Source of the DNA: Phoronis australis
Lineage: Eukaryota > Phoronida > Phoronidae
Assembly (NCBI GenBank): GCA_002633005.1
Contig: NMRA01000097.1
Span: forward strand, 320,686 to 384,685
Direction: 5' to 3'
DNA: 64,000 bases
Below, one piece after another: positions 1 through 12,229 of this stretch (position 1 is its first letter; each line of letters starts with the position of its first letter). The notes beneath the pieces were generated by a model. That model made no database searches. It saw only the letters and a program-made list of their open reading frames with translations, and was not told the DNA's origin. The position numbers and the translations under genes are program-made.

Positions 1-59
1 TCACCAGTTGTGAAATAAAACACTGTGAAACAACCCTGCCAGTCTGTCCGTTGTCAAAT

Positions 60-1745
60 TAAAACACCTGAAACATGACCTGATTGATAGATTAGCTGAT
101 CTGGAGTTAAAGACATTTATTGGTAGATACACACTACGCAAAATCTGGACGACCAATCGAGTCATGCTCCATAGTGTTTTTGATTAAAAGATCGTCAGAT
201 ATTGCTGCTTGGTTAAAGAGGAATGGAACGCAAAAGCTCATCATGAATATCTTTTAAACAACTTCTGACGAAAGTACCATCTCACACAGTCTGGTACAGA
301 GTAATTCGCTTTTCCACGTGAAGAGATTTCCGGTTCCTGCGCTCACAGTCAATTGCTTGAATTCGCTTATTAAGGTAAAAGATCAAACTTTTCATCTACA
401 GTAATTGTACTACGTCTCCGCCTTGCCCTACCAAATAGAGACGTTGGACAAAATCGACGAAGTGGTGAGCAGTTGACATTTGAAACTAAAGGAAAACGCT
501 TTGATGATTAGAGACATTAAAAATGTTTACGAAAGAACCTTAAAATACCTGGTGAGCAGGTTGAATTATGATGCAGTGGCAGAGAACCAGTTTTAATACT
601 GATTTTTTTTTAATCTGTTTATCGCGTTCCAGGCCTCTTTAAAGTTAAAAGCAGGAATGGCGAGGCGTTGTGTTTGTGGTTGTTGAAGTTGATCTTGCTG
701 TGGCTCCTTTCGCTTTATCACGGAACCTAGAACAAGTTTGTACGTCCAGAAACTCGGGTGTTGGTTAACACGGAAGCTGGATACATTTGTACGCCACTCT
801 TACGACAGTGGGGTTAAATCATTTTGAATTCAGGTTCATTTTCTTCAATTTCCCCGTGTTTAAGATTTTTATTTAACGATTGTGATATGCAATTTCACAA
901 CAGAACTATTAACGATACTGGCGAAGTAGCCAGGTGTGTAAATAAGGTAAATGGTGGTGAAGTCAAATGCCGCAATTCTCAGAATAGTTTTTATCAATTT
1001 CATTCAGTTCACCTTGTCTTTGAAGATATTCACGGATTTCCGTCAAATATCCATCAGTGACAGGATTATAACTGTTGCTGTTATTGATTTTAACCACGAT
1101 GTATTCTGACACGTTAAAGATAATGTAAATTAAAAAGGCATTGACCTTTGGTTGATGTACGTACACTCATCGAGATTATTTGCATGCATGAGGTCATGAA
1201 AAATTTAAAGGCTCATCACAAACCAACATAAAGTAACGATATTGTCCTGGTTGCTGTCGTCATTGAATTAATACATGAAACAGTGTTATTGTTTACATAG
1301 CAGCATGAATGTTAGCAATCAATTTGTCATGCAGGGCCTTATAAACAGCTCTGTGTGATATATCAAACATCAAGAAAATTATACTCGGTAAAAATATATC
1401 TTTAATTTGATTGCTTTCAGTCTGTCATCAGTTGGCAAAGGAGACCATACATGTATCTTTTTGGCTAAAATGTAGCAAAATGAAAGGAAAATTAATATTA
1501 AGAAAACGGTATCGATAACTTGAACAAATTTCATTTGATACAAAACTCTGAAACTAGATCGCTAAAACGATGTAACAGTTAAGCTTAAGTACATTATTTT
1601 GTTTTCGGTTCATAGAACTCTTGTACATGAATTTTCTTGTACATGTCCTATTTTTATACCACACGCGTTGAGTTTGTCCAGGCAACTAAGCCCAAGTAAT
1701 AATGTTTTCCGTACTCACCTCCCCACTACTTCAACAGTGACCTCT
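60..1745. repeat. Duplicated block X, copy 1
   Basis: This stretch is similar to about 56880-58440 and, from about 805 on, to about 48080-49080. Shared landmarks include the sequence around 817-900 (again near 48085) and the run around 1480-1600 (again near 48795-48930 and 58320-58400). I see no supported gene in it; the small open frames near 824 and 963 overlap on opposite strands and show no domain. The copies differ by many substitutions and small indels, so this is an old duplication or a low-copy repeat. Confidence 0.8.
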
Positions 1746-2755
1746 GGTATGGAAAGTTCAAAGCTAAGGCAATGTTGACTCGACATCGTTAGCAGGTTAG
1801 ATCATCAAACTTTCGGAAAATAGTTTAATACAATTGTAGCTGGGTTAATACCACCCAAAATGCAATCGGGTCTCAATTGTAACATCTGGAAAAGGTAACC
1901 CCTTAAAACTGGCTGCAAATATCCAACCTAACCCCTTGTATCATGACCTCATCGTAATTCTTTATGTAACTCGGGGAAATTTAAAGACTACATCAACGCT
2001 GTCGTGCACATCAGCCCAAAACAGAGAAGAGAACTGACAAATTCTCCTCTTCCTTTGCACCAGCAAAAATTTGTTCTGTTTGCTGGTATCAAAATTCTAA
2101 AACTCTTTTATGTACTGAAATCAACTCCGATAATTTGTTGTGAAGTGTACGCAACCTGGTGAAAGAAAAACATTTGATTAAAGAATCGACGAAAAAGAAA
2201 CTGGTTAATAGGTGACGCAATATTTCACGGTGCCGAAAGCAGACGCAACTATCGTACCACAATTTTAGCAGCAGATTAACAGTAGATTACTAATTTCTCC
2301 AACACATTTAAGGATTTAGTTTACTCAAGGAAAAGTGTAGTTTTTTAGTGACACTAATTTTGTGTCAGATTTTATCTGGTCAGTTCCGTACCCACATCAG
2401 CGCAAAACAGTATGTTTAGTATGCAGATTTGCTCTAAGTCACAGTGGCATGAAGCTGTATTCTGAAAAATGTTTTCATGCAGCTAGCTGGCTAGCTACTC
2501 CACTGCATAAAGTTAAACCAATATCTTAGATCTAAATGCAGAATCAGCTATCATTATCGGCATAAATTAAGACAATCATTTAACCTAACATTGGTCAAAT
2601 CAATTAACCTCTTTCGCCAGGAATTTCCGACGGTAACAAATACTGCAAACACTTCCTATGTATCAGAATTGAGCAAAACAGACTCACCTATCAACATAAT
2701 TGATGTAAGATATGTTTACGTTTGGCCTACCATTGATTGAATGAACGCTCAATAA
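1746..2755. other. No gene seen
   Basis: AT-rich sequence without a convincing exon. The segment near 1925-2040 resembles 60400-60500 on the same strand (shared words around 'catgacctcatcgt' and 'cgcacatcag'), so it contains a diverged repeat. Confidence 0.5.
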
Positions 2756-2907
2756 CCCTTACAAAAGTGAACTTAAGTTTTTCGCTGGAAACTTAAGTTT
2801 TTGGCTATTTTGACTGATTTGCTCAGGTTTGTCAGGATGGTCTAGGTTATTGAATGCGAAAGGACATTCCGAATCAGATCCCATTACTAGTACCCTATCT
2901 GGAATAC

Positions 2908-2928
2908 CCCCCCCCCCNNNNNNCCCCC
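2908..2928. other. Poly-C run with assembly gap
   Basis: A run of C is interrupted by six N. Its true length is unknown, so spacing inside the surrounding element may be wrong here. Confidence 0.9.
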
Positions 2929-3328
2929 GGCATAGGTCACAATGTATCCAAGTGAACTCTCACCAGTCAAGATGTTAACTATTGTTTTGCACAGTGAAAC
3001 TTGCATAATTCCTATCTAATTGCACCAAATAATTCAATGCAAACAAGAAAAATCTGTATGATTTGTGGTGGGGCGGTCATGTCTTAGGTGCACCAGTCCC
3101 ATTTTCTGGTGCGGCGGTCCCATTTGATCCCCGGAGGTCCTGTTTAGAGGACTAGCGGTCATGTTGTTTCTCACCTGTGAAAACCCTACTCTGCCCAACT
3201 CAAAATCCTACATCCGCCCGACCGCCCCTGATCTTTACATGGATAACATTCCCTGTAAATGGGTTATGTCTGCATTCTTAAGAAGCTATCACATACTGTT
3301 ATGTTTGCTAATATCTCATTGTTTTCAG

Positions 3329-3433
3329 GTCTCCATTAACTTGGCGGAGTACTTGGCAGAACTGGACATCCAAACATTTGCATCGAAACACTCACCCAGG
3401 GGTGGTATTGGGCTGTTAACACCCACGTGGCAG
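3329..3433 (+). CDS. Exon-like segment, product unknown
   Basis: A 105-base segment of exactly 35 codons is open in one frame, preceded by a pyrimidine-rich acceptor ending in gttttcag and followed by the donor gtagag. It would be phase 0 at both ends. The translation is amphipathic, begins VSINLAEYLAELDIQ and ends LLTPTWQ. I do not recognise the family. It lies inside the inverted-repeat element at 2756-6233, so it could be a transposase exon, a captured host exon or chance. Sequence just upstream (about 3235-3325) resembles about 35660-35750, which suggests a repeat that has moved together with part of this region. Confidence 0.3.
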
Positions 3434-4274
3434 GTAGAGCTTCATATGTTTCATTGTTGAGTTAAAAATAGTGCCGCTATCAGGGTTTGAATTTGAAACA
3501 ATATGAAATATGTCCTTGGTTTAGCCAATGGGCTTATAATCTTTAATAAGCTCACTGATTCTTGTAGCCATTTGGTCAAGTCAATGTAAAGCTTCTTGGT
3601 TTTGCTATAAGTTTCAAAAAGTACACGCGCAAGTATACATGTGAGATTAAACTTTCAGTTCTAACCCTGGTTGTGCCGGCTAAATGTCCATGAATCATCA
3701 GTAAGAAGTTCTATGCTGGCTGGAGACTTCTAGTTAGAATACAACTAGCTTTGCTCATTATGTAGAGTTGTGCATTTTCTTATCAGATTAACGAATTAAA
3801 CAATGAAAAGTTCATAAAATAATGGGAATTTAAGTTTATTGCAGTTGCCAACAGTTTCATCATTTGATAAAAATATTAATTAATTTGTCATAGAACTTGA
3901 ACTAAAAAGTTACAGAACACGATTCCTGGTTAGCCTGAAGTCCAACTTTTATTAACACATTAAGTTTTGTCATATGCACGGTTTGATCTCCATTGTGATA
4001 GCATAATAGGTGACCATGTGCATGTTTTGTATTCAAGTTGTATAGAATAAATTTGTTTTGAATGTCGCGAATCCAGGATTAAAACTTCATTCAAAACAGT
4101 ATGTGGAAAACTGACCCACTGCAGTGCATGCTTGAAGTAAACTTGCAGACTAGTCTTGCACTTGAATTCTGGAGAGTGATTGGTTAAATTTTGAGTTTGA
4201 AGACTATTTTCTAGGCTCTGTATATAAGTCAGGAAGTTTTACAAATCAGTGTTGTATTAAGAGCACGGTAAATG

Positions 4275-4350
4275 TCCGGTAAGTTAAGTTGTCTTATACT
4301 GATAGCTTTTACCCGTCTATTATAATTTGTTGTCTTTACTGCAGAGTGTG
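4275..4350 (+). other. Possible small intron, function unknown
   Basis: A strong donor (ccg followed by gtaagttaag, about 4279) faces a strong acceptor (tttactgcag, about 4344). Flanking coding capacity is negligible, so at most this would be a UTR intron inside the same element. Confidence 0.2.
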
Positions 4351-5879
4351 CCTTCATCAATCGTTGAATAAGGAAGTCTACCCAGACAACACAACGTACG
4401 CACTTACGAACTGCAGCTCATGAACCTATGAATTCAGTTATCTGAGCTCAAAAACGCGCGTTTGTAGTCACAAAACATGGATTATTTGCCTGTGAAGCTA
4501 AGCGAGCAGATGCAGCTAAAGAAGATTAAGTGGCTTGTGGTCTACCATAGGGCCCTTTCACATTGACTTAACTCTTCTCTGAGCGGAGCATCGGCGCATA
4601 CTGCGAAGTTAACTGGACCGTTCATTCTGGCTTCGGTAGTTAATGAACTTCGAAGTAAACAGTAGGTGACGCTGTCGTGATCGAAGGTATCGCAAGGAAG
4701 CACTGCATGCTAAGATGTGACAACTTAAGAACATTTACATGTGTTAATTGACTTAAAACGTATTTTTAAATTGATTGGTGATTATTAGAGCAATGAATAA
4801 GCAACTACTAGCCATCACATTACTATGCAATTGTTAATGATAACAGTGGCCCCTGGCAATAACTTCGATAGGACCGAAGTTGATGGTTTATACTGCGTGG
4901 CAGCGTTGATGCTAGGCAATTAAATCCACCTGTTTAGTGCAAAGTTAACTGGTTCTGTTAACTTCCTTCTACTGACATTAACTCCCAAAAGCTTTGACGC
5001 GTCGATGTTATTAAATGAAAAAAATTATTTTTGTGGTCAAAGGTCTAAGTTTTCTAATTTCCATCTCGTATAACCAGGTTGTACTTAGGGTTACTTTTAG
5101 TGAAACTTGTTCGCACCATGGAGTGTATTGGATTTACTGTTATTATGATGGTCAACAAAACGAAACTTTGACTTTTAAATTGATATTTTAAAGGTTGAAA
5201 ACAATTATAGGTGATTCTATGCACTATTTCTAGCATAAGGATTGTACTTCCCAAAATCAGACCTGTGGCCATTGTCGATAAACTTTTAGTTACCTGTTAC
5301 GTTTTATGTTATGCTTTTGTCTCTGCGGATATTGTTGAATTTTGCATATTAACTGATTTGGTATTCTTGGTGTCATTGCTGTAATTTTAGTTGAAAAAGT
5401 TTCCTGTTGAAACGTAGACTTTTGTTGTATTCCTTCCTGGCTATGTAATCGCATTTTCTTTGGTTGTGTTTCATGATTTGGTAGTGATTTCTCCGTCTGT
5501 ACATTCCATTTTGCTCCCTCAGTTATCTCATAATTGTCATAGACTGAGAAGGATGCAAATGTGAATATATTATTAGCCTCATTTAGTTTTCACTACATTG
5601 TATGCATGACACTTGATGAACTGATTTTTGAAATGTTTCTGGTTTTGAAGATTTTGATATTTCTCTCATGTTCACTTATTTTAAGGAACTAGTGTATTTT
5701 AGGAAGTGCATTTTATTTTCTGCAATTAATCACTGTTAATGAAATGTTAATAGAACTCTAGTTTGTTAAATCTTGATGAGAATCATTAAATTTGTTACTG
5801 TACTCCACTCTTGTTTTAGTGAAAGTCGAAATTTTTGAATGCCTGTCCTATTGAAACATATTGCTTTTATAAAACTAGA

Positions 5880-6233
5880 GTTTTCAAAAGTTAGTTCGTT
5901 GAAAACTTATGTTCGGAAAACTTAGTTTTCAAAAACTCAAGTTTTGATGACCTATGTTTGTTACTAAAAACTTGTTCCCAAACTTAAGTATTTCAAAAAC
6001 TTAAGTTTCTTAAACTTAAGTTTTCCAAAACTTAAGTATTTTGGAACAAGTTTTTTGGAACGAAGTTAAGTTTTTGAAAACTTAAGTTATAAAAACTTAA
6101 GTTCGTTCCAAAAACTTGTTCCAAAATACTTAAGTTTTCGCCAAAAACTTAAGTTTTCGTGATTGAAAACTTAAGTTTTTCAGACCAAAAGCTTAAGTTT
6201 TTCGATGAAAACTTAAGTTCATTTTTGTAAGGG
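5880..6233. repeat. Array of CTTAAG-centred palindromes
   Basis: About 350 bases hold at least eleven CTTAAG hexamers, usually within AAAACTTAAGTTTT, spaced irregularly at roughly 12 to 40 bases, plus near-variants such as AACTCAAGTTTT. Spacers include repeated words such as ttttcg and ggaacaag. The array forms the right subterminal part of the element 2756-6233. Confidence 0.9.
6027..6138. repeat. Long hairpin with roughly 48-base arms
   Basis: Bases 6027-6075 are nearly the reverse complement of 6091-6138. Each arm contains the palindromic CTTAAG core, GGAACAAG or its complement, and a second AAGTTAAG-like core, and the loop is about 15 bases. It is a cruciform-capable structure nested within the palindrome array. 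Confidence 0.85.
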
Positions 6234-6237
6234 AACA

Positions 6238-7071
6238 GATTGTTCTAAAACCCCTCGTCCCCCACACTCCACGACCTCTCCATCCACAACCCCCGCGACC
6301 CACAACCCTTTCCACCCACGACCTTTGGCAATAGATTATCTTTGCGCTTTTTACACAGCTCATTATAATATAACGTCACTGAGTGGCTATCCCATGAGAC
6401 TTACCTACACGCGAATCTGCTCTAGCTCTAGTCTGTTGGTTAAAAACAGAAAGTGGCGTAAGAACATGACCTGAAATAGCGAATTCTAAGCGTCGTATCG
6501 TTATCACGGAAATACTTCCACGAACAGCTAACAATGGCCTGTTCTACTAAAATTAGAGAGAGAGAGTACATTAACGTGAATGGACACAATTTTACACTTC
6601 ATTATTTGGTTTCTGTTGTATACTCCTTTACAATATACTCCATGTAACGCTGCGATACATTTTAGTTAACATTCTGTTTTTGCAAAAGATATTTACTTAA
6701 TAAATAATATATTTTTCGGTTCCTGGCACTCTCCCAAAAACCTTGAATCTGCCTTTCACTAAAGAGAAGACGAGACCATTACAATTTGTCGGGAACGACA
6801 TTTGAAACGTTGGTAGTCCTTTGCTTTGATTGGAGGCATTGTTTTTTCTGTTTTTTATTGGCTTTCAAACTTGCCAAATAGACACTCTGGATTGCAAGAC
6901 AAACACGAAAAAGCCAACCGAGCTCACGGCCCGAAACGTTCTATGCTCAGATTGAGTTGAGGGGTTGTGGGCGATAGGTCGAGGGGTCGTAAGTCATGAA
7001 TAGAGGGGGGCTTTGGGTCGCGACGGTCGTAGGCTGTGGGGGTCGAGGGATACAAGTGGTTTTAGAACGAT
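6238..7071. mobile_element. TIR element, CCCCTCGAC-rich family, copy 1
   Basis: The left end reads GATTGTTCTAAAACC and the right end is its near-complement (ggttttagaacgatcc). Both subterminal regions are rich in cccctcgacc / ggtcgagggg words. The central part (about 6780-6930) is related in reverse orientation to 26720-26960 and 62420-62590. About 830 bp with no transposase, so it is a MITE-like element. It starts four bases after the CTTAAG element ends. Confidence 0.75.
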
Positions 7072-8281
7072 CCTTCAATAACATCTTCATCATCGACACT
7101 TGGTTTAAATGATTGGAGTTTGTTTAAAAAGTCGTAAATGGTGACCCACACTATTGTATATATGGTGAAAAAGGTCATTTGACTGTTGATGATATTCTAG
7201 GTGTTGGTAGAGCATCATCTGCAAAGCACAGAATCCGTGGTCTAACAATATACTGTTGGTACGAAAGAGTATGGCAATCTGAGCATACGTGTAGATTGAT
7301 CTTCTCCGGCTGAATGCTCACTGCACCGCAGGTTGGGCGCCATAAGATGTAATATATTCAGGCGAGAAAAAACCCGATAGTAACTTTAATGTCGTCGAAG
7401 CTACTTAACGCCATTGTGACAAGTGTGATATTACTGAACGTCAAGTCAAATCTTTAACTCTAAAGCAATGACCTGCATGTACATGTAAATGTACATACCT
7501 CCCAAACTAATTGGCGCGATTCTCTCAAAAAAACTACGCTCTCTGTGAACACGTGAAAAGACTAAAATCGCTACATAATCACATAAAAACCAAACAGAAA
7601 CACAGTCAAAATTGTGCAGGGTTAAAACATTGGGCAACAATCAGAGTTACAAACAATGACCCGCCGTTCAAAATCGGAAAAACAAAAAAATCCTTCATTT
7701 TAATTGAATAAATAAACCAAATCACAACAGCGTATATAGAACACAAGGCAATTACAAAAAAGAAAATATACAACTATCACATATGCTTAATAACGTACAT
7801 GTACAGTGCATTCCGTCAAGATTACGTAAGTTTTCACGAAATTTCGATGTTAAACCAATTGCTCGATCCCACAGTCTAATTTTCACCGGCAAAGTTTTGC
7901 GTTATGCAATGAGCCTTGGTAGGTTTTGTATCTCATTTCTCGCAAAGAGTGTACTTATACGAATACCATCAAAGTTTATTAGTAAAGACAGCGAAAATTG
8001 CGAGTACATACCCGAAATTTATTAATCGACCGAGCTCTATATTCACCTATTGTGTCCTCCTTAGTTTTGTCAGCTCTTACAAAATGAGAACAATTTCCCA
8101 GATTTTGGTCACAATTGGCAACTACAAAGACAATCCCAAAATAGGAAATCGTTTGAATATTAAAAAGGTAAAGAAACGTTTTTTGAATAACGCGCTCAAT
8201 TCTGTAGAGCACTGAAGCAACTCTTGCGTTTACGTGATCAAACAGTGTGGGTTGCGGTTAGAGCGAGTAAGCACACGTGTT

Positions 8282-8427
8282 CTAGTCTACAGGGAATACT
8301 TCGTTGGCCATCAGACGACTATTCGACTCGTAGCCGGTGTAAGCGTCGTTCTCGGTTTGTCCAGGACACGTCTGTACGTGCAGTTTAATGTTGTAGTCCG
8401 CTGCTGGAAGTTTGCAGTATCCGCCAA
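8282..8427 (-). CDS. CTHRC1-like copy A, final exon (domain part b)
   Basis: This is the C-terminal half of a CTHRC1-type domain, a secreted matrix protein family known in vertebrates as collagen triple helix repeat containing 1. The acceptor is tttacttacag, and the exon starts in phase 1 with the GGYC motif, where vertebrate CTHRC1 has EGLC. It continues with a beta-rich stretch, a Cys-Pro-Gly, and DAYTGYESNSR, matching the DA-TGWNS-SR signature with Trp replaced by Tyr. The stop follows NEVFPVD, the usual place where the family ends. It joins exon part a at 9357-9144 through an intron of about 716 bases. The frame is open and the splice sites look sound. Confidence 0.75.
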
Positions 8428-9143
8428 CTGTAAGTAAAGGGCACAAAATATATTCATACGAAACCGCGGACAATTTCATAAAAGTAGCTGTTCGCCTCGT
8501 AAGAAGGCTGTAACAGTTGAAAGTCATTTACCCAAACGCCCGAGCTGTTTCCAGTTGACGAAGACACCGGCAAAGTACACGCAACTGTCCGGTTATGGAA
8601 CGGGAACAGTAAATTCCAAGCCACAATTCAACATTCCAGTTTCATCGACCAGTTATCGAATTAACCTCTCACTTGCGTCATTTTATATAATGTTGCATGA
8701 CCTTGTTTTTCTGACTTTCTCGCCTCTAGGAACGCATCCTTGAGCTTGGCACTAGCTAGTACTGTAGGTACACTGTACATGTAACACTGTGATAATTTGG
8801 GGGTAAATATCATGACTTCTGAAGAAGCAATGGTATCGATGCCTCATTCAGGCAACTCAAAGTAAGGTTTCAATTTTCTGAAAGGTGTCCGTGACACCGT
8901 TTAGTCTTGATGACTACAATGTGAATGCAGCCGTTTGTATTCAAAAGGCAGGAAATGTCGCCATTGAACGCTTTGCACTATTTTATGGTCTCAAAATTTA
9001 TTTCCACTTGATATGTCTTAGGCTATGTGCAATTTTGTTACCGACGACTAGTCTAACTAGTCTCCCGTGAGAAATGACTGTCGTTGATACGCGGAGTGCA
9101 GGTTGGTCTCACGTGAAAGTGTCGTTTTCTAGAACACACTTAC

Positions 9144-9357
9144 ATAGTGAAACATGGTGTTGGTCATCGCCCACAATTTCCGTCCTGTGGAACAGACTTT
9201 GATAAACTACTGTTGAAATAGGTCCAGGCGTTGAACATTCGGCTCCGTTAAAGGTCAGGTACCATCGGGAACGTCCGGGGGTGGCGTTCTGTCGCAGATC
9301 TCCGTTGAACTGTACCGCTAGCAAACTCTGAGATGACTTTTTGGTGTATGTGGCCGA
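9144..9357 (-). CDS. CTHRC1-like copy A, exon part a
   Basis: The exon is 214 bases, phase 0 at its start and phase 1 at its end. It begins after the acceptor catctgcag and ends at a gtaagt donor. It encodes the first half of the CTHRC1 C-terminal domain: a Thr/Lys/Ser lead, LLAVQFNGDLRQ, then RWYLTFNGAECSTPGPI, closely matching the RWYFTFNGAECSGP signature of CTHRC1, then VVYQS and a His-Arg-Thr where the family has HRTSS. The cysteine pair (CC) that normally precedes RWYF is absent here (PGRSRW). Upstream exons (signal peptide, collagen or linker) were not found close by; the linker exon at 21452-21349 has a compatible phase but is 12 kb away. Confidence 0.75.
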
Positions 9358-10580
9358 CTGCAGATGACATGAAATAGAAAAGCCATAAGAACACATAGCT
9401 TAAGGTGCAGTAACGGGTGCATTGTGTTGCTCCTGTTTACAAATCATTGGCTAGCACTGGCTATCTGATATACGCAGTTTAAGCTCACTTTTAGGATTAT
9501 AATTTGGACACTGTTGCAGCATTTTTCTGTCTGTCAAATATTTTTTTTCAAAGGGACTTGACAGATTCTGGTGAAACTTCGCAGTATAGTACTTGTCCAA
9601 AGTTACGGTGAACATGACTTAACAGTGTTTCACGAAACATGACGCCGACATATATGGAGGGGATGAATCGCTTTTTGGTCAATTTTGACTGCAGTTCGAG
9701 GTGCACATTTATTTCCTGTCATGGTATGGACTTCAGTGCATAATAAATTTTAATTTTATGGTTTGGCACCCTGCTTGATAATTTGCTATAAAACTGTTGA
9801 ACGAAAAACTGTTCTTTTAAAGACATATTAAGCCCTACATGGTGGGTACTTCGGTAGTATGTGTATTACATTGGAAACCCCGTTACGCTCAGTGCCTATG
9901 TCGTTTGTTCACGTGTTGGTTTTGACACGGGTCTTAAAACATCAAGTCAGGAAATGAAGTGTCCTAATCTTAGTTACGTTTAAGTTGGCCATTTTTACAT
10001 ACCGATGTAGGCTGAATATGCCTTTAAGTAACTACTCATAAATAACACGTCTATGGTTTAAGAGAGATGAAAAGCATCGTAAAAATGCTACCCTAAATGG
10101 ATTGTGTATCCAATAGGCATCTTGGCTGCTTTGGGAGGGATACAAGGCAGGTTTACTGGACAGCAGGCGGGAATTCCATCTCTTACTGGTTGTCAGTCCC
10201 CTTCTCCTGTTGTACCCAGTTCCATTCAACACAACCCACACCCTATTCACTAAGCATTTCTGTTCCCATCAAACACGATTCCGGGGTGTCCAGTGCCTGG
10301 TTGCATGACACAGTCAGATAAGTGGCGACTCCGCCATGTTCCATAAATGAGTAGTTGTGTTTTCTACGTTGGATTCTCAAAATTATGCAACGCCCCTAAT
10401 TTAAGGACTGATTCCCTAAATGTTTTGACAGACTAGCGCGCAGTTTTTAGTTATATTATTAGAAAACGTCATAAGTTAAAAGAGGAAGTCGTCAGTAAAG
10501 ATAAAATGATAGAAAACTATAACAGCGGAGAGGAAAGAAAAAAACAAATTCGCAAAAGATTGAGACAACACAGTTGAGCA

Positions 10581-10720
10581 CAGGCGGATCGATGGGGAAC
10601 CAAAGGGGTCCAGCCCCCTATTTTGCTTTGAGAATAGTGATATCATTTAGACCACGCTTTTAAAAAATCTTTAATCCGAACCCCCTCCCCTTTAAACAAA
10701 TCCCTGGATCTGCCTTTCTG
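10581..10720. mobile_element. Short GGATC-TIR element, copy 1
   Basis: About 140 bp are bounded by CAGGCGGATCGATGGGG and the complementary ccctggatctgcctttctg, with C/G-rich subterminal runs. No coding capacity. A collinear copy is at 52707-52857 within the duplicate block. It resembles the widespread small DNA elements whose ends read 'cagaggcggatccagg'. Confidence 0.55.
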
Positions 10721-11278
10721 AACCCGTGTCTGGATGGCGTAAGATGACTGTTTTTGAAAAATGGCGTACTGAACATTTGATGGCTGGGGGACGAGAGTCT
10801 GTTAATTTTTCACTTTTATTTTAAAACCAAGTTTGTGTGTTGAAAGTTTTAATTATTAATTGTTAATTAATTGATATCAACGCCTGGAATATTGAGGGGC
10901 AGAAAGCTACCTTTTGGTTGAGGGGCGCCAATCGTTTTTGCTTCTACCTCTTCGTCAGTTACCATATCTCAAGTTTATTACTTCCCTGGACCCCTTTACA
11001 AAAATCATTCAGGTTCTGTAGCTGCCGACCCTCCAATCACCTCTTTCACCAGCTCACCTCTGGTTACTGAGTCTCCCTCTTGCTTATGATATGTATTTCT
11101 CGTCATTTTTATTTTTGCTGCACAAATTTTTATTGATTTACTTTTTATTTGCCTAGGAAATTTTCCATTATATTGCTCATATTTTTTTCTCATTATTGTA
11201 AACAAAGACTTCTCACAATTTTGAATTTGACAAAATAAAATCGACCATGGCAATCGACGCCTCGCTTACTTCGTCGGT

Positions 11279-11331
<53 letters not shown>

Positions 11332-11340
11332 CACACACAA
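11279..11340. repeat. CA microsatellite
   Basis: An uninterrupted ca/ac dinucleotide tract of about 60 bases with one g interruption. On the other strand it produces an artificial Cys-Val repeat frame. In the duplicate block (53350-53365) only a few ca units remain. Confidence 0.97.
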
Positions 11341-11812
11341 ACGCTAAGTGTCGCCTCGGTCCAAGACACACTAATAGCGGTGGTCAACGTAAATAGTCCT
11401 GTAACGTCTTTGTCTTTTCCTTCGCTAGCGATAACCACTAAGTAGTTCAACTGACGCCACGTGAGTTAGGCAAGGACTAGCGCGAAACTGAGCGAAGCGC
11501 GTTACCTGGCGTGTGGCAGTTGCAAAATAGCATGGGAAGGTGTAGCTTTGGCGCAAAGCTTTATACTAATACACAACTTTGCTCTAATGTCGGCAGAAAA
11601 AACGACCAGATAAAAGCTGACACAAAATTAGTGTCATTAAAACTACGCGCTTCCTTCAGTACACTAAATTATTTATTGTTTTTGGAAAAATTGGCGTTTT
11701 ACCGTTCTTCTGTTGTTAAAATTGCTGTACGATCTTTTGCGTTGGCTTTCGGGGCAATGAATTATTGCGTCTCCTGTTGGCCAATTTCTTTTTCAACGAT
11801 TATTCAGTGCCG

Positions 11813-12229
11813 GGTTGCATGATAGAGTCCCATATAGGGACTAAGTTCCCTAAATCTTTCGCCTATTTGTGTCTTTGTTCACTCGCAGATATAATCTTTT
11901 TTATTATTTCATCCTAATTATGATCCCCTCTTTGACTAACGACATTTTCTAATAACATTAACTAAAAAGTGAGCCCTGAGTTCAATACAAATAAATAGGG
12001 ATTAAGTCTTTAATTAGGAGTTTTGCATGAAATGATCGCTCTAAATTTTCGGTAACATTGAGAACTCAGCGTCAAGTTCGCTCTGGATTTGTATCAAAGC
12101 CACAAATCGACTGAGTGATGATACTGAAAGAGCATCATAAAGGACAATCAGTGTTTTCACAAGTCCACAAATACGCCGTGGATTTAGGGAATTTAATTGA
12201 GTCCCTATTTGGGACTGTTTCATGCAACC
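11813..12229. mobile_element. MITE, ggttgcat-family, copy 1
   Basis: Long terminal inverted repeats of about 60 bases: ggttgcatgatagagtccc at the left and the complementary gggactgtttcatgcaacc at the right, each followed inward by the (t)agggactaagttccctaaatc motif. The interior is AT-rich and non-coding. Full copies also lie at 27439-27854 and 40812-41175, and a right-end fragment at about 53890-53990. Short internal modules recur at 10380-10560 and 52500-52660. Confidence 0.85.

Larger units (their letters stand above)
2756..6233. mobile_element. 3.5 kb inverted-repeat element with CTTAAG palindromes
   Basis: The left end (2756-2782) and the reverse complement of the right end (6233 leftward) both read CCCTTACAAAA, then G or A, then TGAACTTAAGTTTT, a terminal inverted repeat of about 26 bp with one mismatch. 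The interior just inside each end carries further copies of the palindromic core AACTTAAGTT, two at the left and at least eleven at the right. No transposase is visible, so it is probably non-autonomous. A clear target-site duplication was not identified. It holds an assembly gap (N at 2918-2923 in a poly-C run) and one exon-like segment at 3329-3433. The matching interval is missing from the duplicate at 48-55 kb. Confidence 0.7.

Noticed and set aside
11193-11450. Minus-strand frame with a Cys-Val repeat
   Set aside because: It is only the translation of the CA microsatellite.
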